Assembly: GCA_964574395.1 (NCBI GenBank)
Contig: CAZNNL010000015.1
Span: 1-43,443, forward strand
DNA: 43,443 nucleotides
Origin: JAXGQD01 sp964574395
GTDB lineage: Bacteria > Bacillota > Clostridia > Saccharofermentanales > Fastidiosipilaceae
Reading direction: 5' to 3'
Shown: positions 1 through 8,310 of the stretch, one piece after another
Position numbering within the stretch: position 1 is the stretch's first letter
Layout: every line of letters begins with the position of its first letter
The notes under the pieces: model-generated
Told to the model about the DNA's origin: nothing
Database searches by the model: none
Seen by the model: only the letters and a program-made list of their open reading frames with translations
Made by a program: the position numbers and the translations under genes

Positions 1-184
1 GGAATAATTGATTTTCGATCCGATGAGCATTTATTGCTGTTCATTTGTTCAGGACAATATATACGTCATGAGACGATTAAATAGAAAACCTCATAGAGGT
101 ATGCATACCAGTTTAAGCAAGCTTAGCCATATTATGGTGTGGTTTTGCCATACTTGTGGTGTGCTATGAAAAGGAGAACCGTTA

Positions 185-2326
185 ATGGTTAGAAAGAACG
201 GCGACGATAAAATTGCGCCCATTAAGAAGAAGGTCAAGAGCCCAAAGGAAGAGGCAAGCTTCATCCCCCACCAGATATTTGATTACGAAATTCCAAAGAA
301 AGAAGTTCCCACAGCCGAAACCGCAAGCCGTGTGGTAAAAGCCAAAGATAAAGCGGCGGTCAAGGCACAACTGCAAGCCAAAGCGAAAAACAAGGCGAAC
401 ACATATTCACCCCACAACAAAAGCATTCAAAACCCTAAACAAACCTGTAAAAGAAGTAGCGGACAACCTATCCCACCCTCTGCAATGCAAGTGAACCGTC
501 CTGCTCGAAAGCGTAAAAGCACCTTTCGTCAAAGCGATGTAACGGGTCATAAAGGCACGCAGATTATTCCAAATCTATCGCCACAATTTGCTCCTGATGT
601 TTTGAAACGACTGGGGCGCGACGGAGAAACAAGTCAAGCACTGCGTTCAATCGATTCGTCATCGCGGTCGGCACTTAAAGTCATTCCTCTCGGTGGTCTT
701 TGTGAGATTGGCAAAAACATGACCATCTACGAATACGGCAATGACATGATCATCGTCGATGTCGGCATCGGTTTTCCAGAAGAAACACAACCTGGCATTG
801 ATTCTGTCATCCCTGATATGTCTTATGTTCTCGACAATCGCCAAAAACTTAGAGGCATCTTTTTCACACATGGTCATGAAGACCACATCGGCTCGATTAG
901 TTGGCTATTAATGCAAGTTTCGGCGCCTATGTATGGAACTGCGATGACTTGTGAGCTTTTGCGCTTGAAGATGGAAGATAAGGGCCTCGGTAGTCAGACC
1001 TCACTAATCAATAGAATTGAAACTGGATCTTCGGTCAAAGCCGGCGTATTTGATGTTGAATTTATTCACGTCAATCACAGCATTGCCGATGCAGCTGCAC
1101 TAGCAATTCGTACACCAGCAGGTGTCGCAGTACATTCAGGAGACTTTAAGGTCGATTATACGCCTATTCATGGTAAACCAATTGATCTGCAACGCTTCGC
1201 ACAACTTGGTTCTGAAGGTGTGCTGCTCTTTGTTTGTGAAAGCACAAACGTTGAGAAAAAAGGCTTCTCCCCTTCAGAAAAATCAGTCGGTGAGGCATTC
1301 ACCGAACAATTCGCCAAAGCAAGTGGACGCGTTATTGTGGCTACTTTCTCCTCAAACGTGCACCGTGTACAACAGATCATCACGGCAGCGGAAGCTAACA
1401 ACCGCAAAGTTGCAATCGTTGGTCGCAGCATGGTCAATGTCTTCAAGGCAGCCCAAAACCTAAACTACATAGATATCAAACCTGGTACTCTAATCGAGTT
1501 ATACGAAGTTGATAAATATGCGCCAGAACAGGTCTGTATTATTACTACAGGTAGTCAAGGCGAAGCCATGGCTGCATTGACGCGTATGGCTTATTCAGAA
1601 CACCGCAATATCGAGATTGGATCTGGCGATACCGTAATCATTTCTGCCACACCTATTCCGGGTAACGAAAAGCCCATTTTCCGCGTGATAAATGAACTTT
1701 ATAAGCGTCAAGCACGCGTTGTTTATTCTGATATGGCCGAGATTCATGTCTCAGGACACGCATATCGTGAAGAGATAAAAATTCTGCATCAGCTTCTGAC
1801 GCCAAAGTACTTTTTGCCAGCACATGGGGAATATCGTCATCTTTATATACATGCAAAGGTTGCTTCAGAAATGGGACAAGCCATGGAAAGCATCTATATT
1901 TTGAACAACGGTGATATTTTCGAATGTGATCAAAAGCACGCACGTATCGCAGGCTACACGAACGCTGGAGCAATTCTGATCGATGGCTCACCCCAAGGCA
2001 CGGTCGATAGCGAAATTCTCGAACAAAGACGTACGCTTTCAGATGACGGTGTTTTTTCTGTTGCTATCGCACTTGATAGTACTGGCAAAAAGGTCCTCGG
2101 TAAACCTGTTATCACTGCTCGTGGCTTCACCTACGAACGCGACATGCCGGGTCTCGAAGCCGAGTCCATCCGTCGCATTAACGACTTTACCAACAGCAGC
2201 AAAAATCGTGGTGCACAACTCTCCTCACCCATGATGATTGGTCAACTTAAAGACCAACTTCAAAACATGCTCTATCAACGCACCAAACGCAGACCCGTGC
2301 TCCTCATTTCGGTTATTAGCACTTAA
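185..2326 (+). CDS. rnj: Ribonuclease J with N-terminal basic extension
   Basis: RNase J is a metallo-beta-lactamase/beta-CASP RNase that acts as a 5'-to-3' exonuclease and endonuclease in mRNA decay and rRNA maturation. The catalytic part starts near residue 160 (VIPLGGLCEIGKN), carries the zinc motif THGHEDHIG near residue 230 and continues through beta-CASP segments (TGSQGE, SGHA) to a C-terminal domain. The total is 713 aa, whereas Bacillus enzymes are about 555 aa. The excess is a Lys/Ala/Pro-rich, probably disordered tail of about 160 residues, possibly RNA-binding; some actinobacterial RNase J proteins have comparable tails. The start is ATG behind AAGGAG with a 7-8 nt spacer. A TTTTGCCA octamer lies about 40 bp upstream. 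A 45-codon membrane gene follows 45 nt downstream and may be co-transcribed. Confidence 0.95.
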   Translation: MVRKNGDDKIAPIKKKVKSPKEEASFIPHQIFDYEIPKKEVPTAETASRVVKAKDKAAVKAQLQAKAKNKANTYSPHNKSIQNPKQTCKRSSGQPIPPSAMQVNRPARKRKSTFRQSDVTGHKGTQIIPNLSPQFAPDVLKRLGRDGETSQALRSIDSSSRSALKVIPLGGLCEIGKNMTIYEYGNDMIIVDVGIGFPEETQPGIDSVIPDMSYVLDNRQKLRGIFFTHGHEDHIGSISWLLMQVSAPMYGTAMTCELLRLKMEDKGLGSQTSLINRIETGSSVKAGVFDVEFIHVNHSIADAAALAIRTPAGVAVHSGDFKVDYTPIHGKPIDLQRFAQLGSEGVLLFVCESTNVEKKGFSPSEKSVGEAFTEQFAKASGRVIVATFSSNVHRVQQIITAAEANNRKVAIVGRSMVNVFKAAQNLNYIDIKPGTLIELYEVDKYAPEQVCIITTGSQGEAMAALTRMAYSEHRNIEIGSGDTVIISATPIPGNEKPIFRVINELYKRQARVVYSDMAEIHVSGHAYREEIKILHQLLTPKYFLPAHGEYRHLYIHAKVASEMGQAMESIYILNNGDIFECDQKHARIAGYTNAGAILIDGSPQGTVDSEILEQRRTLSDDGVFSVAIALDSTGKKVLGKPVITARGFTYERDMPGLEAESIRRINDFTNSSKNRGAQLSSPMMIGQLKDQLQNMLYQRTKRRPVLLISVIST

Positions 2327-2371
2327 GACTGAGGCAGCGAACTATTAGATATTTAAACAAGGATAATCACA

Positions 2372-2509
2372 ATGGAAAATAACAAAGAGCTCACTGCTGA
2401 AAAAATAGCGCATGAAAAGAAGAAGCAAAATTTGGTGATTGCCGTCGCTGGCGTCTTAGGTGTCGCAGCGGCTATACTCCTGTTCTATTTTATTGGTAAG
2501 GTGTTCTAG
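2372..2509 (+). CDS. Small single-pass membrane protein, 45 aa
   Basis: An ORF of 45 codons starts with ATG behind an AAGGA-like site in CAAGGATAATCACA. The product has a charged N-terminus rich in Glu and Lys (ENNKELTAEKIAHEKKK) and then one hydrophobic helix of about 20 residues (LVIAVAGVLGVAAAILLFYF), ending GKVF. It follows the RNase J gene by 45 nt on the same strand and overlaps the end of the convergent gene at 2490 by 20 bp. The topology suggests a cytoplasmic N-terminus with a C-terminal membrane anchor. I do not recognise a family. An attractive but unproven idea is a membrane partner of the RNA decay machinery, because of the adjacency. Confidence 0.6.
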   Translation: MENNKELTAEKIAHEKKKQNLVIAVAGVLGVAAAILLFYFIGKVF

Positions 2510-3023
2510 AGGTAGTGTACTGCGCTCTATTTGCTTGGTATGAGGATCTAGGCTCTGCACTAGTGATCGTTGCTGGTTTAACTTGACGTGATGTTTTGAC
2601 AGATGAAATGAGCATTTTTAAGCACTCATTATTCAAGGAGTAAATCAAATCGAATGATTCATTCGTCATTCCTAGCTCGTGCAGCGCAACTAACCAATAG
2701 TCTGTTTCAGAGCAGGCTTTTAGAGCCGCACTCATCTTGTAGACAAAATCAGTTTTGTGCATGGCAAATTGCGCCTCGCTAATATTGGCACCTACTCTGC
2801 TCGTACATCTTAATAATTGTCGGGCGAGTTCATGTTCTTTACACGTATATCTAATAAAACGGCAAAACGCAATAATTTCACAAGTCAGTTTCAATGATTT
2901 CGCCGCAAGCGGGGTATCTTTATATTTGATTAGCCTCACCTGTGGATTACGATTTTGTTCAGAGATAAACTTGCTATCTTGCCTTGCTCCTGATATGAAT
3001 TCATTCTTCATTAGTTCAGACAT
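2490..3023 (-). CDS. Four helix bundle protein (S23/Avd-like family)
   Basis: The central part (RQLLRCTSRVGANISEA, then DFVYKMSAALKACSETDYWL) fits the small four-helix-bundle family that includes 23S rRNA intervening-sequence proteins and the Avd accessory protein of diversity-generating retroelements: an arginine-rich helix, the SxGANIxEA signature, and an ExxYWL helix. The ORF could start at TTG 3026, but ATG at 3023 lies 8 nt after AAGGAGG, so I prefer it (177 aa). The last 40 residues (RSSYQANRAQYTTSRTPYQ) are low-complexity and unusual for the family. No reverse transcriptase, template repeat or rRNA gene is in the window, so a retroelement role is unsupported. Four 10-bp iterons lie upstream. 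It ends convergently with, and overlapping, the 45-aa gene. Confidence 0.8.
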   Translation of the reverse strand: MSELMKNEFISGARQDSKFISEQNRNPQVRLIKYKDTPLAAKSLKLTCEIIAFCRFIRYTCKEHELARQLLRCTSRVGANISEAQFAMHKTDFVYKMSAALKACSETDYWLVALHELGMTNESFDLIYSLNNECLKMLISSVKTSRQVKPATITSAEPRSSYQANRAQYTTSRTPYQ

Positions 3024-3089
3024 CAATTTGTCCTCCTTAGCTTAATAAATCTATTATTCACCAAGGAAACAAAGTTATTTGACAAATCG

Positions 3090-3126
3090 TTACGCATTTT
3101 TTCGCAATCTTACGCAAAATTACGCA
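3090..3126. repeat. Four 10-bp phased iterons TTACGCA
   Basis: TTACGCA starts at 3090, TTTCGCA at 3100, TTACGCA at 3110 and TTACGCA at 3120. These are four heptamers at an exact 10-bp period separated by A/T triplets, ending just before the rel stop codon at 3128. They lie 65-100 bp upstream of the four-helix-bundle start, so one helical face would be presented, as in an operator or iteron array. No binding protein is evident. Confidence 0.6.
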
Positions 3127-3127
3127 A

Positions 3128-5476
3128 TTAGCTTCTTTCCACCTCAATTACATCGCGCACAGCTTTTAAGCGTCCTATGACGCGGTCGAGTTGGTTCTGT
3201 GAACTCACTTCTATGGTGAGAAACATGCGGGCAGTGACATCTTTAAATGAATTGATCTGACCGGAAAGGATGGAGACTTTTTCTTCGGCAATTGCGTTGG
3301 AAAGGTCACTTAAGAGATGGTGGCGATCGTGGGCCAAAATCTTTAAGGTGACTTCAAAAGTGGCACCGACTTCTTCATGATCCCAGCTCACTTCAATGAG
3401 TCTTGAAGCGCGCTCAGCTTCTGCAGGACCTCGAGAGGATGCCTCCAGGATGTGGCGGATGTTGGGACAGTCGCGCCGGTGGATGGCAACGCCTTTACCA
3501 CGGGAGATGTAGCCGATGATGGCGTCTCCGGTGACAGGATTACAGCATTTGGAGAGGCGGATGAGACAGTTGTCTATGCCACGAACAATAATACCGTACT
3601 CATTTTTTCCAGATTTGGAAGGTTTGGATTTTTTGGGTGGTGCGGTTGGCTGTATTTCGGTTTCGGAAACCATTTGCACCGTAGGCGGATTGTAGACAAC
3701 CTGTCCGGAGGAGGTTACCCGATAGCCAAGTTTGAAGCGTTCTTCTTCATCCAGGCTCTTAATATACTCATCGCGGAGTTTGGGGACGATTTTGCCAGAC
3801 GTTTGAGCGCCGTGCCCTAGACCTGCATATAAGTCGTCGATACTTCCATAGTTGAAGCGCTGTAAAACAGGCTCGACAATGCGCGCCTTGAGCAATTGCT
3901 GTGCTGTGAAATCGGATTTCTTAATTTCTCTTTCCAAGAGTTCTTTACCACGCGCAATATTTTCGCTACGCATGGACTTTTTAAAGAATTGGTTGATTTT
4001 AGAGCGCGCGCCTGAACTAGCAACGATTTTGAGCCAATCCATGCTCGGTCCATGAATTTTTTCACTGGTTAAAATTTCAACAATGTCGCCATTTTGGAGT
4101 TTGTAAGTCAGGGGGACGATTTTGCCATTAACCTTAGCGCCATACATATGATTTCCGACACCGGAGTGGACGGCGTAGGCTAAATCAATGGGCACAGAAT
4201 TAGCGGGCAGACTCATAACGTCGCCGCGCGGGGTAAAGACATAAACTTCATCAGAGACAAGACCCGTTTTTAGAGTGTCCATGAACTCGGTGGCGTCGCG
4301 CATGTCTTTTTGCCAGTCTAATAATTGTCTTAGCCAATTGAGCTTGCCATCCAAATTGTCCTGACTTTGATCCTCGGCATCGCTACCTGATTTAATGCCT
4401 TCTTTGTACTTCCAATGTGCGGCTAGACCAAACTCCGCTGTACGGTGCATGGCGAGCGTGCGAATTTGAACCTCGAAAGGAATGCCCTGTGGACCAATCA
4501 AGGTGGTGTGTAAAGATTGGTACATATTGGGTTTAGGCATTGCAATATAGTCTTTGAAACGGCCAGGGATAGGGCGATACTTTTCGTGGACGAGACCAAG
4601 CACGGCATAGCAATCCGCGACGGTATCTACAATAATACGGCAGGCAAAAAGATCATATATCTGATCCAGATTCTTTTCTTTCAATTTCATCTTGCGATAT
4701 ATGCTGTAGAAATGCTTCGGGCGCCCTTCGATTTCGCACTTGATGCCAAGTTTTTCAATCGCTTCCGTTAGCTCAAGTATCACTTGTTCCAGATAATTTT
4801 CACGTTCATTTCGGCGTTGTGAAATAGCACCGACTAGTTCATAATATGCCGTTCTATCGATGTAGCGGAGACAAAGATCTTCTAGTTCCCACTTCCATTT
4901 GTAAATACCCAAACGATTCGCAAGCGGTGCATAGATGTCTAAGGTCTCTTGAGCGATACGCTCTTGTTTGCTGGGTGGAAGATGTTTGAGCGTGCGCATG
5001 TTATGTAGACGATCAGCGAGTTTAATCCAGACTACGCGGATGTCTTTTGCCATAGCCAAGAACATTTTACGAAAATTCTCAGCCTGCAATTCTTCTTTGG
5101 AAGAATATTGCATCTTTTCGAGTTTGGTAACGCCATCCACTAAGTCAGCAACGTCCCGTCCGAACTGTTCCCCGATTTCTACTGTTGTCGATTCCGTATC
5201 TTCAACCGTATCGTGCAGCATTGCCGCCATCAGCGTGGCACCATCTGCTTCAAGCTCGGTTAGTATGTCTGCCACTGCAAGAGGGTGAATAATGTAAGGT
5301 TCACCATTGGCGCGATGCTGGCCTTTGTGCGCCTCCATCGCGTAATTTAGGGCGTCTTCGAACTCTTCTACTTCTTCTTTCGTTGCATAAGACATGTAGT
5401 GCGCGAGAAGGGTTGAAATAGAGGAATTAACCTCTTTGGCAAAAGGCAAATGTTCATCGTATCTTGGTATTTGCAT
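3128..5476 (-). CDS. rel: RelA/SpoT homologue, (p)ppGpp synthetase/hydrolase
   Basis: Long RSH-family protein of 782 aa that makes and degrades the stringent-response alarmone (p)ppGpp in the cytosol. Order of domains: HD hydrolase (residues about 45-150, with MLHDTVEDTE intact), synthetase (about 240-350, with SIYRKM, MYQSLHTT and FEVQIRT), TGS (about 405-470, with VFTPRGDVM and YAVHSGVGNHMYGAKVNG), a Zn-finger/conserved-Cys region (CCNPVTGD) and a C-terminal ACT domain (about 705-782). The intact HD motif supports a bifunctional enzyme, the usual single long RSH of Bacillota. ATG is preceded by AGGAGGG. recJ ends 36 nt upstream on the same strand, so the two are probably co-transcribed; the apt gene that often sits between them is missing. 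Confidence 0.97.
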   Translation of the reverse strand: MQIPRYDEHLPFAKEVNSSISTLLAHYMSYATKEEVEEFEDALNYAMEAHKGQHRANGEPYIIHPLAVADILTELEADGATLMAAMLHDTVEDTESTTVEIGEQFGRDVADLVDGVTKLEKMQYSSKEELQAENFRKMFLAMAKDIRVVWIKLADRLHNMRTLKHLPPSKQERIAQETLDIYAPLANRLGIYKWKWELEDLCLRYIDRTAYYELVGAISQRRNERENYLEQVILELTEAIEKLGIKCEIEGRPKHFYSIYRKMKLKEKNLDQIYDLFACRIIVDTVADCYAVLGLVHEKYRPIPGRFKDYIAMPKPNMYQSLHTTLIGPQGIPFEVQIRTLAMHRTAEFGLAAHWKYKEGIKSGSDAEDQSQDNLDGKLNWLRQLLDWQKDMRDATEFMDTLKTGLVSDEVYVFTPRGDVMSLPANSVPIDLAYAVHSGVGNHMYGAKVNGKIVPLTYKLQNGDIVEILTSEKIHGPSMDWLKIVASSGARSKINQFFKKSMRSENIARGKELLEREIKKSDFTAQQLLKARIVEPVLQRFNYGSIDDLYAGLGHGAQTSGKIVPKLRDEYIKSLDEEERFKLGYRVTSSGQVVYNPPTVQMVSETEIQPTAPPKKSKPSKSGKNEYGIIVRGIDNCLIRLSKCCNPVTGDAIIGYISRGKGVAIHRRDCPNIRHILEASSRGPAEAERASRLIEVSWDHEEVGATFEVTLKILAHDRHHLLSDLSNAIAEEKVSILSGQINSFKDVTARMFLTIEVSSQNQLDRVIGRLKAVRDVIEVERS

Positions 5477-5512
5477 AAAACCCTCCTTTCTACAGCAGTT
5501 GTGAATTTGTTA

Positions 5513-7687
5513 TCAGGACTTGCTCAAACGACGATAAGTTTTTGTATCGTATAAATTTACTTTATGTGTGCTCTTTTGTAAATTATAACAGCGAAGAAGA
5601 TCTTTTGTTTCTTTGTTCTTTCTCCAATCCAATTGCGTCAATAGCCCTGCTTCTTCGTAGATTTTGAGGCAGGCTAGCACAACAAAGAGACGAAAGCGTG
5701 GATCACTCAGCGCTTGGAAGGAGCAAAGTTGCTCGTGTCCAAAACTATCTAAAATTATTGGTGCGCGTTCAATGCCAGATGCTAATAAATTTAAGTAAAC
5801 TTCTCTTAAGGTTTCACCTGTTGGCAGCAGTGCCTTTGGGTCTATGGCAAAAGGTGCAGCAAGCTGTCCTGCCGTCCACGAAGGAAACATATTCTGTAAG
5901 CGTAAAAGTTCGTTGGATAAGTCTTCTGATGCCTTCATCTTACTTTCTGAGGCAAGATCTATGACCAGTAGATCGAGTGAATCCTGACCACGAAAACTAT
6001 TGCGTTGCAAATGCGCGAGAACGGTGACTTCTTCACCCAGTACGAGGTACGGTACGAGATTAGCTTTGCCAAAGCCTATGCCATTCACACGATTTTCTAC
6101 GGTTTCCTCATCAAGCGTGATGCGTAAATGATCGCTCTCCTTGCCAACTGCTCTGGCTTCATAAAGCAGCGCACCCGTGACTAAAAAAGCAGGTTCCTCA
6201 TTCCCTTTTCCAAAAGGTTCTAAAGTCTCAAGGCTGCTTAGCAAGTCCAAATCTAGCTCAGGTAATTTCAAATTTAAACTATACTTAATCGATTCATCGA
6301 TACTATTTAAGTCGATTTCCTCAGCACAGGCTGCGAGTGCAGCGCTGAAATTTTCTATTTGTTCAACGGGTATTTCTAGCCCTGCTGCAGCATGATGCCC
6401 GCCGAAATGACTAAGATATGCCTGGCATTTTTGCAAGCATGACAAGATGTCTATACTTCCTAAACTTCTAGCAGACCCCTTGTATAATTCGGCGCTTTCT
6501 TTGCTTAATACAATTGCAGGTCGTTGAAAATATTGAACTAAGCGAGAGGCAACAATTCCCAAGACGCCAGGGTGCCAGTCATCGCCAAAAGTAACGATTA
6601 TATTCGCTTCAAGTCGCTCGGGATGGTTTTTTAGGTATAGTAAGGCTTCCTCAAAAACCCGCGTCTCAACATCTCTGCGTTCTTGGTTGATGTCATTAAT
6701 ATAGTGCACCTGCTCTTGGCAAAACTTTGTATCATCACTGAGCATCAAATCCATCACCGGTGCAACAGAACCCATTCTTCCACAAGCATTAATGCGCGGC
6801 GCTATGCTAAAGCCTAAAGTTCTAGCTCGCACTTGTTCTGACTTTACGTTTACTAATTCAAGCAATGCCGACATGCCAGCACTTGGATTTTGACGAAGCT
6901 GTAATAGCCCCGCCAACACAATACGGCGGTTTTCACCTTCCAGTTGCATTAGATCTGCGACAGTACCAAGTGCCGCATATTGCAAGCCTTGCATCCACAC
7001 GGCTTTTTCAGGTAGTTTAGAATTTAAAGCTTGACAGAGTTTTAAGGCTACGCCAGCTCCTGCCAACATTTTATACGTCTCGGCCTCATCTAAACGATTG
7101 GGATTTATCACAGCTTGAGCAACTGGTAAAGTTTCTAAACACACATGATGATCAGTAATTATGACCTGGATTCCAGCTTTTTCGAGCGCTTCTACTTCTG
7201 TAAAGCTTTGTACACCACAATCAACGGTTATGAGTGCCGCTGGTTTTGTGCTAAGGGCATGTGCTACCCCTGCTTCGCTAAGTCCATAACCCTCACTTAG
7301 ACGGTCTGGAATATAATAGTCGACATTCACAGCAAAATGTTTTAGAAAACGATACAAGAGACTACTTGCTGTAATGCCATCGCAGTCATAATCACCATGA
7401 ATAAGTATTTTTGCTCGCTGCTCGATGAGGGGTAGTAAGGTGTCTACTGCTTTTGCCATATCCTTTAGTAAAAAAGGATCTTCAAAGAATTCTTCGTCAG
7501 GCAGAACACCCTGTCGCTCAGCAGAGTCTATAATTTGATGTTCCTTTTCCCATTTAGACCATAATTCTTCTTTACCGTGAGCGCGTAGGACTTGCAAAGC
7601 CAATGGCTCGTCAACATGGTATCTAGTCATCTCAGGGTTCATGGGTTTAACATCTAGCATCTTGTTTTTTCTTTCTGTATCTGCCAT
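5513..7687 (-). CDS. recJ: Single-stranded-DNA-specific exonuclease RecJ
   Basis: DHH-family 5'-to-3' ssDNA exonuclease used in recombination and repair. Visible motifs are HGDYDCDG (near residue 98), VDCG, ITDHH (the DHH motif), a DHHA1 segment with GGHHAAAG, an OB-like region (residues about 440-560) and a Bacillota-style C-terminal extension. The reading frame is open back to a TTG at 7744, but that start lies inside the rpsU terminator, so I use ATG 7687 (about 724 aa). ATG 7660 (MLDVKP) is also possible, since neither start has a strong ribosome site. It follows rpsU after a terminator and precedes rel by 36 nt. Confidence 0.95.
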   Translation of the reverse strand: MADTERKNKMLDVKPMNPEMTRYHVDEPLALQVLRAHGKEELWSKWEKEHQIIDSAERQGVLPDEEFFEDPFLLKDMAKAVDTLLPLIEQRAKILIHGDYDCDGITASSLLYRFLKHFAVNVDYYIPDRLSEGYGLSEAGVAHALSTKPAALITVDCGVQSFTEVEALEKAGIQVIITDHHVCLETLPVAQAVINPNRLDEAETYKMLAGAGVALKLCQALNSKLPEKAVWMQGLQYAALGTVADLMQLEGENRRIVLAGLLQLRQNPSAGMSALLELVNVKSEQVRARTLGFSIAPRINACGRMGSVAPVMDLMLSDDTKFCQEQVHYINDINQERRDVETRVFEEALLYLKNHPERLEANIIVTFGDDWHPGVLGIVASRLVQYFQRPAIVLSKESAELYKGSARSLGSIDILSCLQKCQAYLSHFGGHHAAAGLEIPVEQIENFSAALAACAEEIDLNSIDESIKYSLNLKLPELDLDLLSSLETLEPFGKGNEEPAFLVTGALLYEARAVGKESDHLRITLDEETVENRVNGIGFGKANLVPYLVLGEEVTVLAHLQRNSFRGQDSLDLLVIDLASESKMKASEDLSNELLRLQNMFPSWTAGQLAAPFAIDPKALLPTGETLREVYLNLLASGIERAPIILDSFGHEQLCSFQALSDPRFRLFVVLACLKIYEEAGLLTQLDWRKNKETKDLLRCYNLQKSTHKVNLYDTKTYRRLSKS

Positions 7688-7707
7688 AACGGCTCTTATC
7701 TGTGGGT

Positions 7708-7741
7708 TTAAAAAAACCCGATATCTACGGACACCGGGTTT
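7708..7741 (-). terminator. Rho-independent terminator after rpsU
   Basis: On the minus strand AAACCCG, a 14-nt loop and CGGGTTT form a 7-bp stem running directly into further T residues. It sits about 65 nt after the rpsU stop and before the chosen recJ start, so it should cap rpsU transcripts or attenuate read-through into recJ. Confidence 0.75.
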
Positions 7742-7804
7742 CAAAAGCTTCTTATGATTTCGTTTGCCAAGCCAGCGCTTTACAAAAAGTGAAAGTTCTT
7801 CTTA

Positions 7805-7978
7805 TTAGCGTTTTCTCTTTCTGGCAGCTTCGGATTTTTTCTTTCTCCTTACGCTGGGCTTCTCATAATGTTCTCTTTTACGCACTTCTGCGAGCACGCC
7901 GGACCTTGCACATGAACGCTTAAAGCGACGTAGGGCACTGTCGAGGGTTTCATTTTCTTTGACTCTAACTTCTGACAT
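7805..7978 (-). CDS. rpsU: 30S ribosomal protein S21
   Basis: 57-aa protein beginning MSEVRVKENETLDSALRRFK and ending in a lysine/arginine-rich tail (VRRKKKSEAARKRKR). This is the canonical bS21 pattern, including the LDSALRRFKR core that contacts 16S rRNA near the anti-Shine-Dalgarno region. Start ATG at 7978 lies 6 nt behind an AAGGGGGG-type site. It has its own sigma-A promoter (8033-8061) and a terminator (7708-7741), so it can be a monocistronic unit within the alaS-to-rel cluster. The length is normal for the family. Confidence 0.97.
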   Translation of the reverse strand: MSEVRVKENETLDSALRRFKRSCARSGVLAEVRKREHYEKPSVRRKKKSEAARKRKR

Positions 7979-8032
7979 CTTCTTCCCCCCCTTCGGCTAC
8001 AAAAACACTGAGGTCATTGCTTAGTCTTAGGA

Positions 8033-8061
8033 ATTATAATTGACCAGGGAGTATGCGTCAA
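8033..8061 (-). promoter_or_regulatory. Sigma-A promoter of rpsU
   Basis: Minus strand TTGACG, 17 nt, TATAAT: a near-consensus housekeeping promoter. Predicted transcription start near 8026 gives a leader of about 48 nt before the rpsU ATG. Confidence 0.85.
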
Positions 8062-8310
8062 GGGATGTAGAGTTTTCGAATTGCGTTATTTATTGTGACG
8101 CAACTTAACTTTCTATTATACTTTTGATATTTTTCGTGTTGTTCACTTTCGATTCTAAGTTCTGCCTAAGATAGTCAGGTGGCAAAATTTGGCAGAGTTT
8201 CAGACTCAACGTAGGTTACTACAAACCGATTTTGGCGAAATAGTGTTGCAACCATACCTTCTAATTCACTAAATCTACAAGATACTTATTTCCGATGACT
8301 TACTTCACTT
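8062..8310. other. Intergenic region between the MBL-rhodanese and rpsU genes
   Basis: Roughly 250 bp of AT-rich sequence with no convincing ORF. It contains one TTTTGCCA octamer (complement at 8180) followed closely by a partial TTTGGCAG. I see no T-tailed hairpin that would terminate the upstream minus-strand gene. Confidence 0.5.

Noticed and set aside
2490..3023. Diversity-generating retroelement
   Set aside because: The Avd-like protein has no reverse transcriptase, template repeat or variable repeat nearby.
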